Shown: positions 31,797 to 40,849, counted from the stretch's first letter. The stretch is DNA of 64,000 nucleotides from Prorocentrum cordatum (GCA_963575745.1 CAUYUJ010004747.1:473510-537509); one strand, 5' to 3'. Numbers and translations are program-made. Notes: generated from the letters alone by a model not told the origin.

Positions 31797-32160
31797 AGGA
31801 TCGACGCCATGCAGAAGCGCCTCAAGGAGATCTACGCCCCGTACTACGGGACCAAGGCTCAGCGCTGGGCGCCGCTCGTCGAGTGCGAGGGCATGCGCAA
31901 GGTGGAGGCGGCGACGGATGACTATCGCGAGCTGAGGCGCGAGGAGATGAGGCGCCAGGCGGAGACGGGGCAAGCGCTGGAGCCGACCACGTTCCCCGAC
32001 GTCCGCGAGCCGACGCCAGAGGAGAGGCAGCGCCATGAGGGGAACCAGCACTGCCCACCGCGGCGCTGGTGCGAGCATTGCCAGATGGGACGGGGACGCG
32101 ACAGGCCCCGCGAGCTGCTTGACGCGGAGGTGGAGCGCCCCCCGCGATCAGACTTGACTT
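31797..32160 (+). pseudogene. Copia-type integrase zinc-binding region
   Basis: The frame at 31809-32375 reads MQKRLKEIYAPYYGTKAQRW, then PTPEERQRHEGNQHCPPRRW (~31998-32070) and CEHCQMGRGRDRPR. The H...H...C..C ligands of the integrase N-terminal zinc finger (HEGNQH, CEHC) are present. Downstream the frame becomes Arg-rich and loses similarity at ~32160. Confidence 0.65.
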
Positions 32161-33042
32161 GGCGTTCTTCAAGGGCGAGGCGGCCGACGGCACGGAGGCG
32201 GGCCCTCGCGCCGAGGATGGCCAGAGACAGGGCGAGGAGGTGGCACTGGGGGTCGCGGATGCCGACACGGGTGCCACGAGGAGCGCACCGAAGCCCGACC
32301 GACGCGCTGATCCCTGCGCGGCGGCAGCCACGGTGGCGTTCAGCAAGAGCCTTTTCGATCAGAAGGTTATCCTAAGGCCAGACCGCGAGGGCGCCATGAT
32401 GGACCTGGCCAACAACGTCGAGGCAGAGTTGCCTAACCGTGTGGTCGTGAGACCTGCCCCGCGTTCAGCTCCCAGTCAAACCCCTCCGAGAACGCCGACG
32501 GCATCATTCAGGCGCAGTTCCGCACGAGCAGGAGCGCGCTGGAGGCACGACTGGGGGCCAGGGTCCGCCCAGGCACGGCCATGTACAAGTGGTTACAGCG
32601 CCGCGCGGGCTGGGCATGCACCAACCTGAAGATCAAGGCGAGCGGTCGCACCGCACATGAGGACCTCTACGGCCACGCCTACACCAGTGAGATGGCCACG
32701 CCAGGGGAGTCCGCCCTGGCGCGCCTAGCTAGGGGCAAGAATCGCAGGGCGAGAGGCAAGGTGCACCACAAGGGCGGCATGGGCTTCGCGAGGGCGGTCT
32801 GGCGAGGGAAGAGCTACGACACCGACGAGCACATCTGCGCCCTCGAGACGGGTGAGTTAGTCACGACGAGGACCGTCAAGAGGCTGCCCGGAGAGCGGAG
32901 GTTCAATCGCACCGCCGTGGCGGCGATCGCGCACATGCCATGGCAGCCCCGAGGGCAGGGCGCGGTTCCGTGCGGGATCGAGCCGAACGTTACGCCCCCT
33001 GATCGGTGGCGCATGAGGCAGCTGAGGCACAGCCAGACCTGA
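32159..33042 (+). pseudogene. Copia-type integrase core remnant and C-terminal domain
   Basis: The core is in two frames: LAFFKGEAADG (~32158) and KSLFDQKVILRPDREGAMMD (~32345-32404) in one, MYKWLQRRAGWACTNLKIKA (32581-32640) in the other. The latter continues to 33042 with GRTAHEDLYGHAYTSEMATP, RAVWRGKSYDTDEHICAL and TRTVKRLPGERRFNRTAV, the usual C-terminal pattern (GKTAYERLRGRPY, VWLGK...DEH, RTVRR.P...RW). No complete catalytic DDE triad could be read, so the enzyme is presumed inactive. Confidence 0.7.
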
Positions 33043-34320
33043 ACGCCGCGGCCCAGTCCAGCGCGGCCGCCCATGGCGGCTGGCCAGCAGCCCAGACGGG
33101 CACGCCCATGGCGGCGCCCTCGGCCAACGCGGCAGGCGGCGACGAGGCGCCTGTTGGGGACGGGAAGGCGGGGCCTGCGACACAGACGTCGGCTGCTGGA
33201 GGCGCTGGGGGCGACGCCCCCGTGACGCCGCGGGCTGCAGCACCCGCGAGTGTGGCTCCGCAGTCACCCCCGATGGGCCGATCGCCGCAGCGACCTGCGG
33301 AGGGGGGTGACAACCGCGGCGCCCGTGCGAGGTCCCGAGTTAGCGGAGTAGCAGCTGAGCACCGCGACGACGTTCGGCCTGACTTCCTGCAGATCCCCAG
33401 GGACATGGATGTCCCAGATCCCCATGATGCGTCGGATTCGCAGTTGATCGAGGCCCCCACCCGACGGGCCCTCGACGGCTTGAGGCAGCACGGGGTGGGC
33501 AAGCTTGTCAAGCGAAGCGAGGCCGTCGGCAAGAGGATCAGCGCCCACTGGGGCCACGTCTACAAGTGGGACGCGAACCTCGGGTGCAGGATCGCTAAGT
33601 CAAGGTACGTCGCGCGAGAGTTCAAGTGGCAGGAGTACCGCGACGACCTCTTCGCGCCAGGGAGCAGCATGGCCGACAGCCGAGTGGTGGACTACGTGGC
33701 CCTGAAGCACGGAAGGCCCACCTTCACTGTTGACGCGGAGGACGCGTGCTACCACGCCCCCGGGGAGGAGGGCGCGCGGGCCGAGTGCCCACCCGAGGTC
33801 CTAGAAGACTACCACGCGAAGGGCGACACCGAGGACTACGCGTGGCAGCTTGCGAAGCAGTTGCCAGGACGGCGTGCTGGTGGGAAACACTGGGTCGAGT
33901 TCGCCGCGGAGCAGCTCATGGCCACGGGGTTCGAGCGGTCGCCGACCGCTCCCCAATTCTTCTGGCACGCCGAACTCCCATGTCTGGTGGAGCTTCACAT
34001 GGACGGTATGCACGGCACCGCGCCTGGAGTTGCAGGGTCCGGCTTCGTGCTGGACCTAGGCCGTGACATCGAGGTGAAGTGGTCAGGCCTGCAAGGCGAC
34101 AGTGCCGACTACGAGTTTCTCAGGAGGCGGCGTGCGCGGGAGGCTGATGCCACCTACATCCAGCCAAACGGGAAGTACCTCACGAGGGCGCTGGAGGCGC
34201 TGGGCATTGAGGAGGTCAACCCGCGCGCCACCCCAGGGGTGGAGGCGCGCAGAACAGGCAGGGATGACACGCCCGACCTCAGCCCAGACGAGGCTAAGCT
34301 GTTCAGGGGCGTAGCGAAGC
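33006..34320 (+). pseudogene. Copia-type reverse transcriptase, truncated and catalytically altered
   Basis: It overlaps the end of the integrase frame. After a low-complexity linker (33006-33330) come SRYVAREFKWQEYRDDLFAP (~33600-33660), TFTVDAEDACYHAPGEE (~33723-33773) and KQLPGRRAGGKHWVEFAAEQ (~33855-33914), and the catalytic loop region LVELHMDGMHGTAPG (~33983-34027). Related elements carry DD at this loop; here the second residue is Gly, consistent with one A-to-G change. TYIQPNGKYLTRALEALGIE follows. At ~34320 the frame runs into the 18 bp minisatellite and the rest of RT and RNase H is missing. Confidence 0.75.
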
Positions 34321-34530
34321 TTAAGTGGGAGGCGACGCGAAAGTGGGAGGCGACGCGAAAGTGGGAGACGAAGCGAAAGTGGGAGGCGACGCGAAAGAAT
34401 GTGCGAGGCGAAGCGAAAGCGGGAGGCGAAGCGAAAGTGACGGGCGAAGCGACAATCGGAGTCGAGCGAAATTGGGAGGCGAGCGAGACCGGGAGACGAA
34501 CGAAACCTGGAGGCGAAGTAAGAGCGGGGG
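34318..34530 (+). repeat. 18 bp minisatellite, right flank of the copia element
   Basis: AAGTGGGAGGCGACGCGA units, the same family as 29484-30025, here in forward orientation. The array replaces the 3' part of the copia polymerase and is followed by the CTTCTGAGAAGGC dispersed repeat. Confidence 0.85.
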
Positions 34531-34628
34531 GACTTCTGAGAAGTTTTCTGCGTCATCGGGGGAGGCTTAGACCACCTGTCAGAAGTCCAGGGGACTTCGA
34601 GCCTTCTGAGAAGGCCCGGTTCTTCTGA
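34531..34628 (+). repeat. Dispersed CTTCTGAGAAGGC repeat, copy b
   Basis: GGGGACTTCTGAGAAGTTTT, then CTGCGTCATCGGGGGAGGCT, CAGGGGACTTCGAGCCTTCT and GAGAAGGCCC. Close to the copy at 13330-13495. Confidence 0.7.
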
Positions 34629-34924
34629 TGTTCCCCCATCGCACGCCGCCGAGTATTGGAAACATCGTGGCATCGCATGTCTGGGGGGGCACCTCCAGCG
34701 AGGGGGTGCACGATGCTCCTCCGAGCTGGGGATCGGGGGTGTCTCGAGCGAGAGGGAACCAGACCACCAAGAGGGTCCTCCCTGGCGCTTCGAGCTGGTG
34801 GTGGCTGTGTCGCCTGTCCTTGTGTCCTGCAAACAGACTGTGGGAGGTCCGCGCGGACGTCTTACCAGGCCAGACGAGGTAGGGGGAGGATTGGGCGAGC
34901 GGGGTCGGACGAACTCGGGCGGGG

Positions 34925-35070
34925 CTAGGACGAGGATAAATCCGTTCCAGAGCGTTCGGGCAATGCTTTGAAAAGGCCGCGGTGCCCGATACATTTTCCA
35001 GAGCCGCCGGGTCTCAGACATTCTCAATGTATCTTCACCCGAATTTATCCCCGTCCTGGCCTCGTCTCAC
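34925..35070 (-). mobile_element. Introner-like foldback element, family 4, copy a
   Basis: The left end CTAGGACGAGGATAAATCCG and the right end ATTTATCCCCGTCCTGG are terminal inverted repeats. The interior has TTCCAGAGCG and TCCAGAGCCGCC. Read on the minus strand it starts GTGAGACGAGG and ends TCCTCGTCCTAG, which look like splice donor and acceptor. Three other copies: 39741, 40700 and 45834. Confidence 0.7.
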
Positions 35071-35165
35071 AACACACGCGTCCAGGGGCGCCGATGGTCC
35101 ATATCTTCGGCGAGGCTCTTGAGCGAATGCGTGCAAAGCCCGCCCCTTGGCTATTCGCCCCTATC

Positions 35166-35315
35166 GTCGCGGCCGAGGTCTCCCCATTTTCGTCTGACCC
35201 TATCTGGGGGCGCCAGACTGCCTCCCCGAACCACTGGCGTGCTCTGCGCGTCGGGCAGGGGAGTGGTGATGGGGGTCGAAAGCCAAACCAGGACATCCGT
35301 GCGGATCTCCGAGAG
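35166..35315 (+). mobile_element. Foldback element, family 3, copy c
   Basis: A diverged relative of 10766-10903, ending GTGCGGATCTCCGAGAG. Its last bases coincide with the inferred 3' splice site of rhamnosidase intron 2. Similarity outside the end is weak. Confidence 0.45.
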
Positions 35316-37615
35316 TTTGTGCTAATGTCGTTGTTTGGTCTTCCTTCATCACCGGCAACTTCGGACGGGACTTCGGCGCTGCGAAGCCCGTGTGGCTGGA
35401 CGGCGCCAGGTTCGTCTTCCTTCGCAGGGACGTCGCGCTTCAGCCGAAGCGGGTGGTCGCTGCACACGCATTCGTTGCGTCGATTCCAGTCGGCAACGGA
35501 GCAGAGAAGTTCTTGGGCGCCTACCGGCTCTATGTCGACGGCGTTGTCGTTGGCACGGGCCCTGGTCGTGGCACCCGCAGCTACTCAGAACCTGGGCATC
35601 CAGATTTCGATACACTGGACGTAACAGAGCTCGTGCAAGAATCGAAAAAGGGCCAGGTGACGCTGGCGCTGCAGTGCTTCAACGACAAGGGCGACAGCTC
35701 TGCCAAGGCATTGGTCGAGATGCACATCAAATACGAAGATGGATCGGAGCAGGTAGTTGGCACGGATTCGACGTGGCTAGCTCTTAACGCGGACCCGCTC
35801 TTCAACCCGATAGTTTCGTCGTCTTACCCTCTCAACAATCAGGGGCCACAGGAAAACATTGACGCCCGTCGCAGCCCGTCTGGTGATGGTTGCATGACCT
35901 GCTGGAGGTTGGCTGGGTTTGTTCCGACTGCGGCGTGGGAGCGCGCAAAGGAGCGAGACGCCTACTCCCCAGCGCTGAGTGCTAAAATTGCACAGCCTGT
36001 CCGGGTAACCACAGGGTTCAAGCCAGCCAGCATCATTCAGGTTGGCCCAGGGCATTGGTTTTTTGATTTTGGCACAGAGCTGATGGGTGGTATTGAGCTT
36101 GAGTGGACGGGGGGCACCGCGTCTCTGAATATTCGAGCCAGCGAGGAGCTCGTGTCGAACACATCTATCAAGTTCCCAATGCGAACAGGAAACCAATTTG
36201 AGATGAATTGGGAAGGGGGCCCAGGAACTTCCTCGTTCGAACAGCACGAATATTGGCTCTTCCGCTACGGCGAGCTTAGAGTGAAGACTTCACTTTCCCA
36301 GTCGACCAGCGCTTGCGATTGCATTCCACATTTGCAAGATGAAGGTCAAGTAGCGTCTTTTCGTTGCCCTGATGGCCAGACGATCGACAAGGTAACCTTC
36401 GCTTCCTATGGCACACCGACTGGCCAGTGTCAAGACAAGAATGGGGCCAATACCATTGCAATGAATTCGACCTGCCATGCGAATTCCAGTCGGTCGGTGG
36501 TTGAATCTCTCTGTTTGGGCAAGGGGTCCTGCAGCTTTGAAGCAAGCAGCGCGGTATTCGGACACGACCCATGCCACAAGACTCCCAAAGGTTTTGCAGG
36601 CGTTGTCGAGTGCTCTGGTGCTGCTGGGATGGCTGTGGCCGGCGATCCGCCTTTCAAGCTCACAGCTTGGGTTGTGAACTATCCATGGGTTGACTCGGAC
36701 AGTGCGTTCAATAGTTCGGACGACATGCTGAATAAAGTTTGGAAATTGTGCCGGAACACTCTAAAGGTCACTTCTTTGGACACGACCACTGACTCAAATA
36801 CCAGAGAGCGTTTGCCGTACGAGGCTGATGGCTACATCACCGGGTCATCTCGTTATGTGTTTCAGCGCGAGTTCGCTTGGCAGCGTCACTCAACGCAGCA
36901 CAACTTGATGAATCCTACATGGCCAACGGAGTGGCGACAGACGATCCCGTTGTTGGCCCATGACGATTTCATGAAGACCGGTGAGGTTGTCATCGCCCAG
37001 GATCATTGGGAGTTCTTGAAGTCTTCTTCCCAGGCCCAGTGCATCAACACATCAAGCGGTCTTCTTGATTTCTCTCACTGTTCCAGGCCGAGTGGAGTGC
37101 GCGACATTGTTGACTGGCCTCAAGTCAAGCGAGATGGCTATCAGATGACTGAAGTCAACACTGTGATTAATGCTTTCGCTGTTGGTGCTCTACGTGCTCT
37201 GGCTGTACTCGCGAACGCGACGGGCAAGCTGGACGAGGCGGTCACTTTGCAGCACCGCGCCAGTGCTCTCAGTGATGCGATGGCAGACAAGCTCTTCGAC
37301 AATTCCACCGGCTTGTTTGTGGACGGCCAGGGCAGCGGCGCGGACCATCATTCAGCATGGCATGCCCAGGTATTCCCGCTTTTCTTCGGTGCAGGCCTGG
37401 CAGAGCAAAACGAGCGCTTGCTGGCTTTCCTGAAATCCAAGCGCATGGCGGGGTCCGTCTACGGTGCGTTTGCCTTCCTCCTCGGCCTCTACCGCCGCTT
37501 TAGCGACGACCACGGCGCGCTCGCGCTGGACTTGCTGACGACCTGCGACGGCAACTCCTGGTGCGGTATGCTCAGCGCGGGGGCCACCGCCGTGATGGAG
37601 GCATGGACCCGGGAG
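35314..37615 (+). CDS. Alpha-L-rhamnosidase (GH78), exon 3: catalytic domain with inserted galactose-binding lectin domain
   Basis: The enzyme would cleave terminal alpha-L-rhamnose from glycans by an inverting mechanism. The exon opens with VVVWSSFITGNFGRDFGAAK (35327-35386), ARFVFLRRDV and a beta-sandwich (RLYVDGVVVGTGPG). From ~36340 to ~36630 it holds a SUEL-type galactose-binding lectin domain: FRCPDGQTIDKVTFASYGTP, six or more Cys, and FAGVVECSG. The (alpha/alpha)6 catalytic part follows, with DSNTRERLPYEADGYITG (~36791-36844). Its Glu and Asp align with the catalytic acid region of GH78 (RDERLGWTGD type). FLLGLYRRFSDDHG and WCGMLSAGATAVMEAWTRE close the exon. The open frame continues to 37927, but similarity ends at TRE. 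A join 37615|37947 (GA donor, CAG acceptor) gives TREEKPNLSWSHPWASAPAT. Confidence 0.85.
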
Positions 37616-37946
37616 GAGATCGGGGGCAACGTCAGGGGGGGTAAGCTCAGGGGAAGCGCATCGACTCCCAATCGCCCATTGATCGCCGATAGGGGCCCGA
37701 TAGCCTACCCCGCCCAGGATTTTTTCGGTTCGCTCTTCACTATTGGGGGCATATCGCCGGTTTCCAAGCCAATAGTTAGTAAGGACGCAATATTTCACCA
37801 AGGGTACTTTTGCGCCGTTGTGTCCTCGGCCATTATTCGGCCAGTTTCGACGCCCAAGGGCGTCCATTTTAGACGGTCCAAGCAAGGGCCTTGCATCCTC
37901 AACTTGCGTCCCTACTATCGATTTTGACTACACCTGTGCCCCTCAG
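37616..37946 (+). other. Rhamnosidase intron 3 (inferred)
   Basis: 331 bp between CGGGAG and CCCCTCAG. The frame of exon 3 happens to stay open through it to 37927 but loses GH78 character. The donor GAGATC is GA-type, or a GT donor could lie at GGGGTAAGCTC (~37639). Confidence 0.55.
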
Positions 37947-38047
37947 GAGAAGCCCAACCTGTCCTGGTCGCACCCGTGGGCGTCAGCCCCCGCCACCGCC
38001 ATCGCGCAGGGGCTCATGGGCGTCCGGGCCTTGGCGCCCGGCTACAG
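37947..38047 (+). CDS. Alpha-L-rhamnosidase (GH78), exon 4
   Basis: EKPNLSWSHPWASAPATAIA, then QGLMGVRALAPGY, the highly conserved end of the GH78 catalytic barrel (SHPWxSxP, then GVRPLxPGY). It starts right after CCCCTCAG. The 3' end is around 38045-38047 (GGCTACAG). A frame-shifted stretch just after (LRVAPAVSAGGLASA) looks faintly like the next beta domain and may be a decayed duplicate. Confidence 0.75.
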
Positions 38048-38970
38048 TCGGAGGCCTTGCGGGTGGCACCCGCGGTCAGCGCTGGGGGGCTCGCTTCCGC
38101 AGGGCGCAGAAGCGCCCTCGACCAGCGTATTGGAAAAATCAAGACGGAGGTTTTTCGCCGTTTTCGGCCTCTAGCGGCCCTCGCTGGGCCGGCCCCGGGA
38201 CCGTCAGAACACGACTCAGGATGAAAAACCGGTCCTGGACCCCGTATTGAAAACAATCACAACATCGGATCTTTGGGTACGGAAAGAGTGAGTGCGAAGG
38301 CCAACAGCGTTTCCTGTCCATTTTGAACCGGGTTCGCTGTCGGTGTCGTCGCGGGCGTGGTCCATTTGAGGCTCAATGTCGCCTCGACAACAGCGGCCTC
38401 TGTGGGTTCTGAACAACATTCGCTGTTGGGTATCGCACTTTTGTTTCGTGCCTCTTTCGGGCGGCCACGTCGATTTGGGGTTTGGCGGTGGCCGGTGGGC
38501 AGGGCACGTGAGAGGGGCCCGAAGACACCACCCTCGGGGCGGGCGCCACACGTGGTCCGCCCGCTGCCCGTCGATGTGAGCCAGTGGGGAATGGCATGTT
38601 ACTCCAGGCCTCCCAGATGGAGTCCGAGTATAGATGCGGCTCGACGTGGAGCCCGATTCTCTCAAGGCCGACGGCGCCGATGCATCACCGATGTCGCCGG
38701 TACATCGCCGATGCATCGCTGATGTGGCGCGATCCTCCGGCCCCATCTCCTCCGACCCCATGTGGGAGGCCTCTAGCTACCCATCGGCCGTCACGCCCCC
38801 CAAAATGGGGTCGTCTTCACCGACGTTCGCGCGCACGAGGCCCACGTAAGGCCGCGCGTGAGCGCCCTCATCTCCAGTGGCGTGCCGCGCTGGCGGCCCG
38901 CGTGAGCTGCGGCATCAGGTCGCCATGCCATCTCGCGTAAGACCCACGTCGTCGTCGTCCTCGGCAACAG
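38048..38970 (+). other. Rhamnosidase intron 4 (inferred)
   Basis: Contains a family 5 dispersed repeat (38153-38290) and a run of GATGCATCGCCGATG words (~38675-38725). Otherwise unassigned. Confidence 0.45.
38153..38290 (+). repeat. Dispersed repeat, family 5, forward copy
   Basis: GTTTTCGGCCTCTAGCGGCC, CTCGCTGGGCC, GTCAGAACACGACTCAGGAT, and TATTGAAAACAATCACAACA, parallel to 10966-11100 and 40580-40665. Confidence 0.65.
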
Positions 38971-39158
38971 CGTCGGCGTCGGTGCGGGTGCCGACCCCGC
39001 TGGGCCACTGGTGCGGGCACTTCGAGGTCCGGCCGCAGCCGGGCGCGCTCGCTTGGGCCGAGCTGAAGCTGCCTGTGCTGTCCGGCTTCATCGAGGTGCG
39101 GGTGGAGCAGTCCGCCTCGGAGTTCGAGCTGACGCTCGTGGCGCCCGGGAACACCCAG
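38971..39158 (+). CDS. Alpha-L-rhamnosidase (GH78), exon 5
   Basis: HFEVRPQPGALAWAELKLPV, then LSGFIEVRVEQSASEFELTL and VAPGNTQ: the C-terminal beta-sandwich of GH78 (P.P..L.WA....PT..G.I.V, then P.NT.A). The start is uncertain: acceptor CAACAG at 38970 allows an open frame through VPTPLGHWCGHFEV; the conserved part begins at ~39018. The end at CAG 39158 (GC donor) joins to 40034 in phase 0 as NTQ|ATACLPRL. Confidence 0.7.
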
Positions 39159-39283
39159 GCTCGGATCAGGAGGAGGAGGAGGAGGAGGAGGAGGAGGGTT
39201 GAGGCGAGGGCGGCTCTCCGGCCACAGCCTAGCTCCGCTGAAGCTCGGTCCACTGGAGTCCTGTTTCGGGGCTCAAGGGACGG

Positions 39284-39360
39284 GGGTCAATGCAAACGGG
39301 GGTCAGTCAGAGCGCTGGATCTTGCAGGATCTTGCAGAGCCAGGGTTGCATTGACCATGG
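39284..39360 (+). mobile_element. Foldback element, family 2, copy b
   Basis: Starts GGGTCAATGCAAACGGGGGT as at 10362 and reaches GGTTGCATTGACCATGG. The right inverted repeat is degraded. Related CAGGATCCTGCA words continue to ~39440. Confidence 0.7.
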
Positions 39361-39457
39361 TTTCGGAGCAGGATCCTGCACGATCTCGCAGGAACTTGCA
39401 CAGCATGACTGACGGGGGTCTGGAATGATCCAGGTCAGTTCTATAGATCCCAGATTG

Positions 39458-39513
39458 TTCGAGGCGGATCCAGCCGTGGCGACGAGAAGCCTCCAGGAGG
39501 CCCAAAGGGAACG
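39458..39513 (-). repeat. Dispersed repeat, family 6, reverse copy
   Basis: GTTCGAGGCGGATCCAGCCG, then TGGCGACGAGAAGCCTCCAG and GAGGCCCA: the reverse complement of the 26683 copy. Confidence 0.75.
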
Positions 39514-39529
39514 AGAAACGCTAAGCGGA

Positions 39530-39720
39530 CCACCTACAATCCGATTCGATTCGCCGGCAGGGGCCGCGATTCCGATTCGATGCGATTCGGCTCCCATCGG
39601 CATCGGCCGGGTCCAGCCAGAGTCTGGGCCCGGCGATCCGAGTTCGACCCGATTCGGATCGACTCGCTGGCGATCCGATCCGTTTCCGATCCGATCCGAT
39701 TCTGCGATCCGGTATCCAGC
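39530..39720. repeat. Degenerate GATTCGGATC repeat
   Basis: Repeated words CGATTCGATTCG, GATCCGATCCGATTC and CGGATCGACTCG over ~190 bp. The words are near-palindromic. Confidence 0.6.
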
Positions 39721-39740
39721 ACAGGCCTGCCAGGGTCGGA

Positions 39741-39987
39741 CGGGGCGGGGGCAGGATCAATCCGTTCCAGAGCGTTCCGGAACGCTCTCAGTGCGGTTCG
39801 AAGACGCTTTGGGAAGGCTGGGGCGCCCGAGACATAATCCAGAGCCGCCAGATTTCAGAGATTCGCGAGGACATTAACAAGCACGAGTATAGATATATGT
39901 ATGAATGAAGAAACGAGGGTAGGTCATACATGCCTCGTGTGAGCAAAAACCAAGGGCTTTTCATTCCTCGCCCTGGCTTCGTCTTAC
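39741..39987 (-). mobile_element. Introner-like foldback element, family 4, copy b (longer)
   Basis: GGCAGGATCAATCCGTTCCA, then GAGCGTTCCGGAACGCTCTC, AATCCAGAGCCGCCAG, and an end CCTCGCCCTGGCTTCGTCTT AC. On the minus strand the end reads GTAAGACGAAGCCAGGG. About 100 bp longer than the other copies: extra AT-rich sequence (~39870-39960) suggests a secondary insertion. Confidence 0.65.
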
Positions 39988-40033
39988 TTGCAGTGAGGGC
40001 CGCTGGTTGTCTCGACGGGCCCTCCTCCGACAG

Positions 40034-40231
40034 GCCACGGCCTGCCTGCCCCGCCTCGGCGGCGCCAGCGCGGAGCTCGTCGTGGACGGCCGCCCGCGCA
40101 GCGGCCACGCGTCGGGCGACTTCCTCTGCGTGGCGGGCGTGGGCAGCGGCAGGCACACCATCATTCGCAGGGCGCGCGGTGCTCAGGGGCGGCCTAGTCA
40201 TCGACCCCCAGCAGGCCATCCCCTTCCATGA
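40034..40231 (+). CDS. Alpha-L-rhamnosidase (GH78), exon 6 (last)
   Basis: ATACLPRLGGASAELVVDGR, then PRSGHASGDFLCVAGVGSGR and HTIIRRARG, matching the extreme C-terminus of GH78 proteins (CLP......VDG......G......G.G.HT). The acceptor CTCCGACAG precedes it. The frame ends at TGA 40229-40231, so the gene end is inside the window. Spliced total across six exons is about 3.1 kb, ~1,030 residues, plausible for a GH78 enzyme with an added lectin domain. Confidence 0.7.
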   Translation, partial: ATACLPRLGGASAELVVDGRPRSGHASGDFLCVAGVGSGRHTIIRRARGAQGRPSHRPPAGHPLP

Positions 40232-40579
40232 CTGCCTCCCCGCCTCGCCCCAGGACGCCTGCATGCGAGCCCGAAAGGCGAGGGTGACGTCACGGGAGGG
40301 GATGGCTTGCCAGGGGCCAGCCAGGGCGCGCCCGAGGTGGTGAGGTCTTCGTGTGAGCGCAGTGAGCGCCTCTCGGGCACGGCGTGGGCGGGGCCTCGGC
40401 CGAGTTTCGTCGAGTTTCGCGGGGCAGGGGCGACCAACTCTTTGAACTCTCGGTCGGCAGCCGTCCTGGAACGCCCATGTTGGGCGGGGCATGGGGTCGG
40501 CTGCGGGCCTGAGGTGGCCCAGCACCGGTTCCGGCCAAGCAGGAAGGGAGAAGAAGTTCGAGGCGCTGGGCTCGGGAGG

Positions 40580-40665
40580 GTTCGGGCCTTTTGCGGCCTC
40601 CCGGGGCCGTTCTCGTGTCCCGGGGCCATCAAAAAACGGATCCAGGGTGAAAAATTGCACCGCAC
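40580..40665 (+). repeat. Dispersed repeat, family 5, forward copy
   Basis: CGGGCCTTTTGCGGCCTCCC, CGGGGCCATCAAAAAACGG and ATCCAGGGTGAAAAATTGCA. Parallel to 38153. Confidence 0.55.
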
Positions 40666-40699
40666 CGGATGAACCTTGAAAGGGATCCATCGGGGAGGG

Positions 40700-40846
40700 G
40701 TTAGGACGCGGATCAAATCGTTCTAGAGCGTTCCCGGAACGCTCTGAGAAGAGCGCAGCGCCCGAGGCATCCTCCAGAGCCGCCGGACCTCAAAGATTCT
40801 CGATTTGTCTTCACCCGATGTTATCTTCGCCCTGTCTTCGTCTTAC
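40700..40846 (-). mobile_element. Introner-like foldback element, family 4, copy c
   Basis: TTAGGACGCGGATCAAATCG, GCGTTCCCGGAACGCTC, TCCTCCAGAGCCGCCGGA, and CCTGTCTTCGTCTTAC at the end. On the minus strand it starts GTAAGACGAAGACAGG. The opposite end has lost the TAG (TAA). Confidence 0.7.
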
Positions 40847-40849
40847 GTC

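Larger units (their letters stand above)
28201..35313 (+). other. Rhamnosidase intron 2, carrying a copia element (inferred)
   Basis: About 7.1 kb between CTGAG at 28200 and CTCCGAG at 35313. Holds foldback elements (28265-28412, 34925-35070, 35166-35315), a CTC microsatellite, oppositely oriented 18 bp arrays, and a decayed copia-type element. Confidence 0.55.
39159..40033 (+). other. Rhamnosidase intron 5 (inferred)
   Basis: 875 bp, with a GAG microsatellite at the start, family 2 foldback (39284-39360), family 6 reverse copy (39458-39513), GATCCGATTCGGATC-rich repeats (~39530-39715) and an introner-like family 4 element (39741-39987). Confidence 0.55.

Noticed and set aside
37616-37927. 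Tail of the 845-codon rhamnosidase frame as coding
   Set aside because: GH78 similarity stops at TRE and resumes at 37947, so this part is better read as intron.
38048-38120. LRVAPAVSAGGLASA as a rhamnosidase exon
   Set aside because: Out of frame with exon 4, and exon 5 at ~39018 gives a better match to the same part of the protein.
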